Source of the DNA: Adiantum capillus-veneris
Lineage: Eukaryota > Streptophyta > Polypodiopsida > Polypodiales > Pteridaceae
Length of the DNA: 64,000 nt
Direction: 5' to 3'
Assembly: GCA_014529385.2 (NCBI GenBank)
Contig: CM043944.1
Coordinates: 48,956,768 to 49,020,767, forward strand
Shown: piece by piece, positions 11,573 through 23,335 of the stretch
Layout of the letters: each line of letters starts with the position of its first letter
Numbering within the stretch: the stretch's first letter is position 1
Notes under the pieces: model-generated
Seen by the model: the letters and a program-made list of their open reading frames with translations, nothing else
The model's database searches: none
What the model was told of the DNA's origin: nothing
Program-made: the position numbers and the translations under genes

Positions 11573-12787
11573 ATGGAGAAGAGAAGCTTATACCATCTAC
11601 ACATTGAGCTAAATGAAGAATATTGTCTAGTGCGCAAGAGAAACAAATGTGCAGAGGTGTCCTCGTCCATATTTGAAGCAATGCTGCAAGATTAAAAAAA
11701 ACACATTGATCTCTGGACTGATGGAAGATTGTATCCAGTGGACCCAATGACAAAGAGCACTCCCCCATTATCAAATTGTTCATCTTTGATAAAATTTGTG
11801 GGTGATGGTCAAAGAGGGTTGCTAGGTTATACACAGAGTCTTGCGGTAGAGAGAGATATTCTTAAGTTAGAAGATCATTTGGCCAAACAAATGATAAATA
11901 CTCTTAAACAACAGCTTGAGGAATGTAAAGAGAGCAACGAAAAGCTACAAACTCAGCTCAAACAAGCTAGAGGAAAGAATACAATGTTAGGAAACAGACA
12001 AAGAGAAAAGAAGTCAAAGAACATTGAAGCCTTGAGACGTGGTGGAGGAGGTTGCAGCAGGAGAATCAGAGCAGCAAGGTATATATGCTTATTTTATATT
12101 GTTAAGTTGCTACTATTCTTTGTTAATATGCTTAGGTTACTTTTCTTTGTTAATATGCGTAGGTTACTTTTCTTTGTTAGGTTGTTATTAAGACCCTATT
12201 GCAGTTGTTCTTTATTAAATGATTTAATTTAGTTGATCACTGTTTGTTTATTTTGTTGGTGTCATTTGGACAAGATCAATAATCAGTTAATTTTGTACCT
12301 TTGGATTTAGGACTTTGCTACAACCAAACTCTGCATCAAACATGGAAATGGAAGCTAAACATTATTGTGATGTTTTACCTCCCAAGGTTGCCAAAAAGAT
12401 TTTCACAGAGAAGAAGTTTAACAAGGCAAAGGAGCAGTGCATTGAGGGATTTTTGTAGAGCTCTTGCTTGGACAAGGAGGATGTGCAATATACTGTGGAT
12501 AAGGTAGGCATTAGCAGAGATGGTTATAGCAAGCTGTTTAGAAATGTGAACTCAATAAGGTTAAGATTGAAACAGACCTGAAGAGATCTTCAAATGGAAA
12601 CAATGTGCCTAGAAAGGTCTTTGTTGGTGGTGTGAAGGCCAGAGCTTTCCTAGGGTTTCATGGCAAACTAGGAAAGGTAAATGCCAAGAAGGGTTCATCC
12701 AATGTGAAGTATAACCAATGGAAAGCTCTCCACAATGCCATCAAAGATCATGGTCTTGAAGGTACATCAAGAAATGAGGTCCCATAG
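11573..12787 (+). pseudogene. Coiled-coil transposase-like gene remnant, two exons
   Basis: The start ATG sits in a strong context (ccATGG). Exon 1 (11573-12078) has one in-frame TAA near 11696, then a coiled coil rich in E/K/Q (LKQQLEECKESNEKLQTQLK) and a basic segment ending RIRAA. A GT..AG intron (12079-12310) joins in phase to exon 2, which reads on through VAKKIFTEKKFNKAKEQC, a TAG, and VDKVGISRDGYSKLFRNV. After a second stop and a frameshift there is RKVFVGGVKARAFLGFHGKL up to 12787. The helical ISRDGY block resembles N-terminal parts of large DDE transposases, but I cannot assign a superfamily and no catalytic core follows. It is the first gene inside the left TIR, which is where a transposase is expected. 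Confidence 0.5.
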
Positions 12788-14143
12788 GATGTGGGCAAGC
12801 ACATAGAATGCCATTGTGGCAAAATAACCAGCTCTAGAACCAATAAGTCCAAGGAAGGATCCAAAAATTCTGATGGCTTCCTCCTTTTCCACCAATATTA
12901 ACTTCTCTAACCCTAGAGGAAGCTGATATGAACCAAAAAACTTTGCAAGTGCTTTAATTGCAAGCATTGGCAGCAATGGTTCTCTTGTAAACTTGTTATG
13001 GAATATAATGACAGTCTCTTTGTTGAGCTTCCCAATAAAGTGTCCCAAGCTCTAGTTCCTTCCTAAATTTAATGGTCTGGAACCCTTCCCCTTGCCAAGG
13101 AATTTGTCTGTGTCCAGTATTTCAATCTGCAAAAATATGTCTTGGTTAATTGTTTGGCACATTAATTAGACAAAGCAAAATGGTCATAAACATACCTTAG
13201 GAGACTCATCCTCCTCAAAAAAGGCAGGTTCCCATATATCAATGGATCTAGTTGCCCTTACTTCATAATCTCTGGTCTTTTCCTCTCCCATATGCTCTAT
13301 TTTAAGCCTTTTTTGGATCTCATTGAACTCCTCTTCAAAACGTACACCCTGTTGCTCATATCTCAGAACAATGTCCTACACAAGCTTTCCAACACTTGAG
13401 CTGTCAATAAAATTTTCTGCCTCTATGTCCAAGACTACTAAGGGGCAAGAAGTGTAATCAATGAATCCTATGTCATTACATCCCCACTCAGCCAAAACTT
13501 CCCTTAGATAAAAAAGATGTTGAATGTCATTCAGCAAAACATATTCCTTTTTGTTAACTTTGTATGTGGAAAATGTTGTTGTGCAATGCAAAGGATCAAC
13601 ATCTTCATCCTCAATGTCAACATTCTCCACTTTAGTGATGTTTTCTGCTTTAAATTTTGCAATGTCCAACATCTCAATGCTTTGTAGTTTCTCTTCCTCT
13701 TCATGGAACTCCATCTCCCTCTCCTCTTCCTCCTCTTCCTCCTGGTCCTCCTTAGCCTGAGAAATCTGCTTTGGAATATGTTTGCCCTCTGGTGTTGGGA
13801 GTACACAGAAGAAAATGATAAGTCCAAGGTCATACTCTACCAACTGGCAATGCATATTACCATGAAATTTGCAAGGCTTTATGATCTTTTTCCAGTCTGG
13901 ATGAAGGCTTGAACACTTCTTTGCAATACCTGTCCTTGCCAAGCTACCTGCTTTGCATATATCAAGAAAATGAACAAGATTATCAAGCCTGTGATCTTTG
14001 GTCAATGCTGTATATATCTCTATCAATTCACTAATTTGTGTGGAGAAGCCATCCACAAGTAGTTGAAGCTCAAAGGCATCATTAAAAATCTCTTTGACAC
14101 TTTGAAATCTTGCAAGTTCATTAACTTTGTAAAGAAAAGACAT
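12767..14143 (-). pseudogene. Unrecognised acidic/hydrophobic protein gene with one intron, broken by stops
   Basis: Exon 1 runs from 14143 to 13196 with a TAG at 13376-13378. It then continues coherently (EQQGVRFEEEFNEIQKRLK ... IWEPAFFEEDESPK) to a GTATGT donor. A 69-base intron (13195-13127) ends in TTGCAG and exon 2 continues KFLGKGKGSRPLNLG, another TAG, then a hydrophobic C-terminal segment (LPMLAIKALAKFFGSYQLPL) to 12767. A Glu-rich run (EDQEEEEEEE) lies near residue 135. Intact, the product would be about 430 residues. I do not recognise the family. It is divergently oriented to the histone gene across a 1.1-kb GC-rich spacer and could share a bidirectional promoter with it. Confidence 0.55.
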
Positions 14144-15278
14144 CAGCCTCTCATCAGCGGTCTCTTACATATCCTCTGTATCCATTAGGACAATCCACAA
14201 ATGTCTGAGAAAGAGAAAAGAGAAGTCCATCAAGACATTAAGAAGTAGACATGACATTAAGAAATATATTTCTTCTATGACTAAAATATATCAATAAACT
14301 ACCCTTCCTTAATAATGCAAAAAACTAATAATGGTTTACAAACAAGTATGCAAGTTGTAAATCTAAGCAAGCAAGAAAGAATTACAACAAATTGTGTCAC
14401 TTGCTATGCGAGCTGTGAGGGTGAGGAGAGAGTTGGCACTCAATAAATTCGCTTACGGCGTGTCATTGGGTAAGCGGTCGACACCTTCAAAATTCGCGCA
14501 CGGGGTGTCGCGGGGTGTCGCTTGGAGGCTTTATTTCTAGCCTTGTGAAGGACAATGAGCGGAAAAGTGGGTTGGGTAGGTTGTTTATATGGCCAAAAAT
14601 GCCGCCTCAGGGGGTGTGCCAAGCGGTTTCCGCCTCTAAGTTTGTGCCCAACGGCTAGTATGCGCCTAGGGAGTTGTGCACCTAGGGAGTTGCGCATAGC
14701 GCCCTATACAAGCCCGAGAAGCACTCAAATCGAGCACATTCTTGCCCAATTTTTTTTTATTCTTGCTGTGCTATTATCCGATTCTTGCGGCGCTTTCACA
14801 ACCCAATTTTACCCGCACTTGGAACAATTGTCACCCCGTCACCCCGAGCGCGATCTTTGTATGTGTGAACTTTTTCCTCGCTTTGCTATTTCGCCTACGG
14901 GGTGTCACTCAGTCGCGAGCCGCTTGGAAGGTGAAAACTTCCAATGCTATGGTTATCCCGCACGGGGTGTCATAATAGGAAAAAAATGTTTGTTGTTTGT
15001 TACTAATGTTTGTTGTTTGTTGTGCAGCAATCATTCCTATTCCTTTTGAAGATGGCAAGGACCAAGAAGAACAATCGTCACCCCGTCACCCCGTGCGCGA
15101 TCTTTGTATGTGTGAACTTTTTCCTCGCTTTGCTATTTCGCCTACGGGGTGTCACTCGGTCGCGAGCCGCTTGGAAGGTGGAAACTTCCAATGCTATGGT
15201 TATCCCGCACGGGGTGTCATAATAGGAAAAAAATGTTTGTTGTTTGTTGTGCAACAATCATTCCTATTCCTTTTGAAG
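14144..15278. promoter_or_regulatory. Divergent intergenic spacer and putative 5' region of the histone-like gene
   Basis: This spacer is more GC-rich than its surroundings from about 14450 to 15230, and repeats short ACGGGGTGTC / CACCCCGTCACCCCG words. It lies between the acidic gene (-) and the histone-like gene (+). The last ~450 bases are a tandem duplication that includes the start codon region. I see no clear TATA box; CCCTATACAAG near 14702 is only a weak candidate. Confidence 0.4.
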
Positions 15279-15295
15279 ATGGCAAGGACCAAGAA
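14822..15295. repeat. Tandem duplication of the histone-like gene's 5' region (247 + 227 bp)
   Basis: The block from ACAA(T/C)(C/T)GTCACCCCGTCACCCC to GATGGCAAGGACCAAGAAGA occurs twice. The first copy has an extra 20 bases of TGTTTGTTG sequence. The duplication copies the leader and the first six codons (MARTKK), so an abortive start at 15052 precedes the true start at 15279 and runs into non-histone sequence. Confidence 0.92.
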
Positions 15296-15932
15296 GACTG
15301 CAAGGAAAGTTGATGAGCCTCTATCCAAAGATGAAGAAGAGATTCCTAAGCCTAGCAAAGCTTCAGCTAGTACTTTACCAAACCAACCATCCACTTCTAA
15401 AGATCCTGGCAAACCAACCTCTGCTGGCACAAAGAAGACCAAATCTCAGAGGAAGGATTCTTCTCTACCCGACCCTAAAACAAGCAAAAGGAAAGATACA
15501 CATCAGAGGAAAGCTTCCAAGCCTGTGCAGCTTAAGCCTCTCCTTACAAAGAGAAAGTTCAAGCAGGGGGTCAAATGTCTAAGAGAGATAAGGAAGGCCA
15601 TAAAGGCCATCAATCTTGCAATTCCCAAACTGCCCTTCCAGAGACTGTGCAGACAAGTTGTAGAGGAGTATAAGATTTCCATGAGGTGGACTAGTACTGC
15701 ATTGGCATGTATCCAGGAGGCTTCTGAGGACTTTATGATTGAGATTTTCCAAGATGCCTATATTTGTGCAGCTCATGCCCATAGGGTTACTCTGATGGAC
15801 AAAGACATGATCACTCTTAGGAGGCTGACATACAGGTTTTCAAAAATTTTGGAGCCTGTCCCTATGCATGATATAAAGGCATTCAATATTCTCAACATTC
15901 CTCCATGGAGGAACCCAAGGAGCCTGAAGTAG
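15279..15932 (+). CDS. Histone H3 / CENH3-like protein encoded inside a transposon (217 aa)
   Basis: An uninterrupted frame of 217 residues. The tail begins MARTKKTARK, close to the H3 start A-R-T-K-Q-T-A-R-K, and is followed by about 90 Lys/Ser/Pro-rich residues. Residues ~101-187 form a histone fold: LREIRK at 101-106, KLPFQRL at 117-123, RW at 136-137, IQEASEDF at 145-152, CAAHAHRVTLM at 163-173 and KDM after it, with the H3 Cys/His pair kept at C163/H166. Length and spacing across loop 1 match canonical H3, while the RW before helix 2 and the R-V-T-L-M motif are more like plant CENH3. A 30-residue extension follows the fold. The protein should enter nucleosomes or bind DNA; that is inference. 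The start at 15279 is chosen over the duplicate at 15052 because only it reads into the histone frame. The protease gene overlaps its end at 15905. Confidence 0.88.
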   Translation: MARTKKTARKVDEPLSKDEEEIPKPSKASASTLPNQPSTSKDPGKPTSAGTKKTKSQRKDSSLPDPKTSKRKDTHQRKASKPVQLKPLLTKRKFKQGVKCLREIRKAIKAINLAIPKLPFQRLCRQVVEEYKISMRWTSTALACIQEASEDFMIEIFQDAYICAAHAHRVTLMDKDMITLRRLTYRFSKILEPVPMHDIKAFNILNIPPWRNPRSLK

Positions 15933-17352
15933 GAGTTTTTGATATTACTGAAGAAGAGGAAAAGGAAAGGAAAAAGAGAGCCAAGTAAGACAAGGAAATT
16001 GCAGAGAGAAAGGAGCTTGACCTGTTGGAACCTCAGCCACTGCCCCTCTTGACGAGTGTCAATCCTACTGGTTTTGTTGTCACTCTATTCAGTGGGGAGG
16101 ATCCTAGGGAGGATTACAATTCACTTGACTCTGAGACCTTGGAAATTCTCAAGGACTGGACCAAGGAGATGAATTCTCCACTCCTTATCACATGCCTTAG
16201 GTTGTTTTTGTTTTCCTCTGTATTTTTGTTTATAGCAAGAACTCTTTATATAACAAGAACTCTTTACCAGGTTAATGATGCATTCATATGAGCCAGACCT
16301 TCAACAAAATGTGGAGATTTTAGACCCTGCTATCTCCCAATTTCTCAGGACAGAGACAAACATTAGAGAGCTCACAAAGTGGTTGACTCATGTTGACTTG
16401 GAAATCTGTGAATTTTTCTTGATTCCTTATCATGAGAGGTAAGTTTTCTACCTACACCTTGTGAAGAGAATTTGCTAATTCACGTTAGAAGGCTAACTGA
16501 GGCTTGTTTTTATAGCTCACATTGGAGTTTAATTGCAATTGATATTGTGAAAAGAAAATGCTACTTTGTCAATTCTCTTGCTGGAGTACATGGTCAAGCA
16601 AAATTGTAAGTATAGCAGCAGACACATTTTGTAAACCATAAGCACATACTTTTAGTAAAGCAGAACCTCATTTATAAAGAATTTTGGATAGTGCTACTAT
16701 AAGATTTATAGATGCTGAATGACATCCATTTTGTAGTGGTGAAGGTTGGAATTCTTTATGCTTTGTTCACTTCAATGGATTATCCTCAAAGATTTTTTCC
16801 CAAAAATACATGTAATGAATTGCAGGTTCCAATTCAGCCTGAAAGCCATTCATGTGGATGGAGGGTATTGACAAATGCCAAGCTCCTCTTGGACTTCATA
16901 TACTGCAATGACAATCAGGATATAGAAGTATAGCATATTTCATATTTGCTAGCTGTATTTTTTCTCATTTTATTGTTCCTAAAACTTGCTTTCTATTGCC
17001 TTGTATAGATCAACAGAGAGTGCTATGGTTGACAAGAGCAAGGATTATCAAGTATATGATTGAAGCAAATGGAGAACTGCAAGAGGTATTTGAAGATGAT
17101 GATGTTGAAGAGAAGGGGAAAGCAAAGCTGGAAGATGAAGAAGAGAGTGGTGAGCAGGAAAAGGCAAGTGAAGAGATGGATGATAAGAGAAAGAGGAAGC
17201 AGCCTTCAAGCCCTCCAGTCAAGCCCACTTCAAAAAGAAAATCTCCCAGGACAAAAGAGCCCACTTCAAAAAGAAAATCTCCTGCAAAAGCACCAACCGC
17301 ATTAAGGAAGTCCCCTAGGGACAGGAAAACTCCTGCCAAAAAACTATTCTAG
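15905..17352 (+). pseudogene. Ulp1/SENP-like (C48) cysteine protease gene, multi-exon
   Basis: A frame starting MEEPKEPEVG at 15905 overlaps the end of the histone gene. An acidic/basic linker is broken by TAA (or a GTAAGA donor) near 15987. The catalytic region follows in exons: LTKWLTHVDLEICEFFLIPY up to 16438; after an intron (16439-16515), SHWSLIAIDIVKRKCYFVNS with the catalytic His; after another (16606-16736), a short exon; then VPIQPESHSCGWRVL with the oxyanion Gln and catalytic Cys. The usual Asp after His is Asn (FVNSL), a substitution known in some C48 members. A further intron (about 16928-17015) leads to a basic tail repeating SKRKSP. One frameshift seems needed between 16737 and 16826. 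The family cleaves SUMO/ubiquitin-like proteins. The same gene order and intron after the Cys exon recur at 32.6 kb. Confidence 0.78.
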
Positions 17353-17660
17353 CTTATTGTAGCCCACTTGTATCAAGCTTCTCAGTTCTCTATTGTATCC
17401 AATTGTCTATTCTATAGCCCACTTGTAACCAATTGGCCCTTGTATGGACCCTTGTATGTAAGTGCAAATATTTGAAATTGAATACTTGTTTTAAGACTCT
17501 GTTACAAAATCAAATCATTGGATGTTTGAAAAAGTTGCATTTCAATAACAAAATAAAGATCCTTTTAAATCATGTGATACAAAATAAGATCCTTGTAGGT
17601 CATGTGATACAAAATAAGATCCTCGCAGGGCATGTGTTACAAAATTGCCTTGAAGGATGT

Positions 17661-18322
17661 TTAAGGCACCAAATGTACAATGCCATCCAAGATGTCCTTG
17701 CATTGTAGCCTGTTTTCATTCCTTTTTGATACCTACAAAAACAGTCAAAGTTAAATAAAGAACCAATAAGAGAACAAGAGACTTTTAGGCATAATAGTTA
17801 CCTTTCTACCATTTACTTGAAAGTAGAATGTTGTGGGCAGTTCAATTTCATCATTTTGCAGGTCCAATCTCAATTGTTGTAAGCTACACATGCCTCTTAT
17901 CTTTACAATTGACAGATGCTCATTGTTTACCCATATATCAATGTCTTCTATTGGGCTGTCAATGAAGTCCTCCATGTCTTGATCAAGTGCCATCTTCAGT
18001 AATAAAATGACATAATGAAGTTTTGTGTCCCTATCATGTATTTGCAAGCAATTGAGCCAGCTTGCACATAACAAGTGATTTCATTCACTGTTTTGGTGTT
18101 CCAACCCTCATCCACAAATTCAAGTACATTTGCTGAGTCTAAAGTCTTCACTGAAAACATTGTTCTAGATTTTCTGACTTGAGCATTAGAGAACAAGTCT
18201 ATAGAAACTACAATGGGCATGAATATAGAAATTCTACTCTGTCCATTTTGATCAGTCGTGTTGTAAGTGATAATGGATTCAATGGAAGTTCTTGGTCGTT
18301 TTGATCGTGATGAAGATTCCAT
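17661..18322 (-). CDS. Three-exon small protein with a nuclear signal and possible ubiquitin-like (beta-grasp) C-terminus
   Basis: Exons 18322-18068, 17993-17802 and 17732-17661 join in frame through short GT..AG introns (74 and 69 bases) to give about 172 residues with no stop. The N-terminus SSRSKRPRTS looks like a nuclear localisation signal. The middle is acidic (DQDMEDFIDSPIEDIDIW). The C-terminal ~65 residues (KIRGMCSLQQLRLDL, ELPTTFYFQVNGRKV, ending DGIVHLVP) have a strand-helix-strand pattern that could be a ubiquitin-like beta-grasp; I do not recognise a named family. It is convergent with the protease gene and the last gene before the right TIR. An intact reading frame across two introns argues for recent function. 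A possible homologue is at 35.5 kb. Confidence 0.68.
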
Positions 18323-18648
18323 GGTGAAAAAAGAAATGAGCAGAGAAGTCTAGTCTGAGTTCAAGAGAAGAATAAGCAGAATGTGCAAAAAACGGTTCAA
18401 AACTGGAAAAGATCATGAGATATAATCCAAACATTGTTTTATGATGGCAACGTGCAAAATGAAAACAATATAATATGAGAAGTACGTCTTTCTAAAAGCG
18501 ACAGCTATTAAATGCCTTTGCACTTTTACTTGTTTACATTGCTATTTACCAACTCAAAGTTGTGGTAAAGATAGACTATTTGCTTTTTTTGTGAGTTTTC
18601 AAAAATAGAGGTTCCGTAACGGAAGCTCTTCAACCATTGGTTGAGACC

Positions 18649-18702
18649 ACTCTCTCTCTACACGCTAAAAGGCACAAAAATGACCTCAAAATTCCCCTAA
18701 TG
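18649..18702 (-). repeat. Right terminal inverted repeat of the histone-carrying element
   Basis: The reverse complement starts CATTAGGGGAATTTTGAGGT and matches the left end at 11246 over about 55 bases. Confidence 0.9.
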
Positions 18703-20996
<2,294 letters not shown>

Positions 20997-21090
20997 GCTT
21001 ACACGTAAATGGAAAGAACAAAGGTGAGTGTGAGAAGGCAGGCAAGGGACTAGGTTTAGCTGCTAAAGCAAGAGGAAGATTTGCCAGTAA

Positions 21091-21444
21091 AAAGAAGAGA
21101 CCAAGAAAGACCATGAAAATCTTGAAAGCTACAAGGATGACCAGGCTAAAAGACACATCAAGCTGTTCAAGGAAATAAAAAAGGCTCAGAACTGTATTGA
21201 GCTTCTAGTACCAAAGCTTCCATTCCAAAGACTAGTCACACTAATATATGAGGAAGCATGTTTTGGGACCATGAGGTGGAAACCTGTTGCACTGCTGGCA
21301 CTACAAGAGGCAACAAGAGATTTTTTGCTAGAATATTTCAATGACATAGCAATTGTTGCAGCACATGCACACAGGGGAACGATTATGTACAAGGACAATG
21401 AAACTTTGAAAAGAGTAAGGTGGAGATATGATAAGCTCCTCTAA
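21091..21444 (+). pseudogene. Second histone H3-like gene (histone fold only, N-tail broken)
   Basis: The open frame from 21091 (just after an in-frame TAA) to TAA at 21444 encodes a complete histone fold: HIKLFKEIKKAQNCIELL, KLPFQRL, MRW, ALQEATRDFLLEYF and AAHAHRGTIMYKD. It shares the MRW and AAHAHR words with the gene at 15279, so the two are closer to each other than to canonical H3. The Cys before A-A-H is Val here. The start is uncertain: a basic tail-like segment (KARGRFASKKKRPRK) lies just upstream in a different frame, which suggests a frameshift or lost exon. It lies in the same orientation and order as at locus 1, but its protease partner is now 11 kb away because of a retrotransposon insertion. 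Confidence 0.8.
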
Positions 21445-21464
21445 CCCAATGAATTTATAGACAA

Positions 21465-21833
21465 TTGAAAATGAAGGAAATTTTTCTTATTCCTCTAGCA
21501 AAGACAAAGGCGATGAAGACTATAGAAGTCACCCACGATGTGAATACTAGGGCTAGGGTTGAGCAGGAAAAACGGCATGTAGAGGAGATGAATAAACTGA
21601 AAGAGAAGGAAAAGGTAGCAAATGCTGTAGAAGAAGAGATTAACAACTACCACATTGTTACACACAAAATTGATGTCGGCAACAACAAAATGTTATTATC
21701 TATGGAGGAAGGATTTATAGTAGATATACAATTAGAAGAAGGTATACAAAGACTTGCATTAGATTATAAGGATATCAACATATTGCGGGATCTAGATGCT
21801 CAAATCACATATTGTTGGTATATATATTCCTGA
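21465..21833 (+). pseudogene. Charged coiled-coil linker, probable 5' part of the second Ulp1-like gene
   Basis: An open frame of about 120 residues, rich in Glu/Lys (QEKRHVEEMNKLKEKEKV) then LEEGIQRLALDYKDINILRD. It occupies the position of the acidic linker that precedes the protease domain at locus 1 (compare FDITEEEEKERKKRAK, then LDSETLEILKDWTKEM). TTCCTCTAG near 21500 looks like a splice acceptor. The rest of the gene resumes beyond the retrotransposon at about 32226. The homology is by position and composition, not a strong alignment. Confidence 0.45.
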
Positions 21834-23164
21834 AGTAAGATGCTTTCACCAGCTTCAACATATTTTTATTCAGCTTTGAGGCAAGAGACTAACAACTAGT
21901 AAATGTTTTGTAGTTTGATCAAGAGTCAGCTACCTGCACAAACCCATGCACAAATATATATCTTGGATTCTCAGATTTTTGGCTTTCTCAGAATGAAAAA
22001 CACCCCTATCGGCACATTTGAGTAGTCACGTGTGAAATCCCCAACCCGCCAATACCAAGATCGAGATGGGATCCTTGACAAGTCTCTAGGTCTGATAAAA
22101 ATGAGAGTCTCTAAACCAGAAAAATCTAAGTAACAGACCTTTACCATTGACAATGGCTTGGGTCTATAGCCTTAGAAGAAGACATAGTCCTGTCTCGCAG
22201 CAGAAATGGGACAACATATTAAAAGTCCAAAAAACTATTTCGGCCCTATAACTGCCACAATTGGGCTAAGGTATCCTCAACCAATGCTTTCTTCCCCCTA
22301 ATAGATGTGAGGGCAGAGCCGCTAGTGGACTCCTCTTTCAAGTGAAGAAGTCATTTTAGAGCGTAGGGATGGATAGTTACCTGACTAATCAGGTCCACCC
22401 GTCCTTGATTGACAACCTTAGTCAACCCCCACTTACCACCCCGCATTCACACATGATTTATTTATTTATTTATTTATTTACTATCACATTGTTTTAACAT
22501 TTGGTTTCTTTTAAATTTTCGTCACAGTAAATCCTTCAATCAAGTATTAAAGACAGCATTGTAAAGCATTCTTTTAACAAACAGACAGCTTTAAACTTAA
22601 GATAGGGTACTATCAATCAAAACATTGTCCATAATAACCATGGCCAGTACTCTTCTTGTCTCAAGACCACCTAAGGGTGAAAAAACGGCACCCATTCCTT
22701 ATTCAAAATCCGGAGTGGATAAACCCCCACCTAAGGTTCCAGGTGCCCATACACCAAACCAATTGCCCATACAACCGGGCGGCTCCCCTAGGATAAAAAA
22801 CATTATCCTAACTTATGTAGAAACATCAAGACATGACACGGAGTAGAAACTTAAGGTTCATGGGGGTAACCGACTTATCCGTGGCTGGAAAGCCATCATT
22901 ATCATCAAAATATACCAAGGAGTCAGAGGTGTCTTGAGACAAATTGTCTTAAGGATGATCAATCATATCTTTCTTAATTCAACCAGTTTTAACCCAAACA
23001 ATTCTTTCCTACTTTATAAACAAATGCACGTTGGTTTCTTGGAAGTTACCTTCCATTTTTGACCAACTATTCCTTTTCTGATTCTTACTCACTCCTTATG
23101 TATGCAATATTAACTTATAAAAGAACTTAAACTATTTAAAGACTTAATTAAATAATGGGAAACC

Positions 23165-23335
23165 CACCTGGGACTGATCGGCCATCTGCTGCTGCGCTGG
23201 CGCCTGAAGACTCTCCTCCGTAGGTCTACTACTAGGTCTAGCTTCATCGTCGTGTGACGCTCTAGTTCTTTTTAGAGTTCTACCCTCATCATCAGATGTA
23301 GGATTGGCTCGGGTCCTTTTAGGTGTCTTAACTTC
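23165..23335 (-). other. Small conserved frame in the LTR (first copy), possible leader exon
   Basis: This frame matches the 61-residue frame at 29288-29103 in the other LTR (SDDEGRTLKRTRASHDDEAR, then SSRPTEES). It lacks the start codon: ATG is replaced by AAG. The downstream CAG/GTGGGT sequence could be a splice donor. Confidence 0.45.

Larger units (their letters stand above)
11246..18702. mobile_element. TIR transposon carrying a histone H3-like gene, a Ulp1-like protease and a putative ubiquitin-like gene
   Basis: The ends are inverted repeats of about 55 bases (11246-11302 and 18649-18702), both beginning CATTAGGGGAATTTTGAGGT. Between them lie, in order: a coiled-coil transposase-like remnant (+), an acidic/hydrophobic broken gene (-), a histone H3/CENH3-like gene (+), a C48 protease-like gene (+) and a three-exon small gene (-). 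A diverged copy of the same terminal repeat closes the second histone-protease locus at 36575, which supports a multicopy mobile family. I cannot see a clean target duplication: only TA (inside CATTA/TAATG) is shared, and the flanks beyond CATTA differ. No DDE core is recognised, so this copy is probably non-autonomous and the superfamily is unknown. Confidence 0.75.

Noticed and set aside
15052-15222. Short protein starting MARTKK at 15052
   Set aside because: It is the duplicated leader. After six codons it reads the duplicated non-coding sequence, not a histone.
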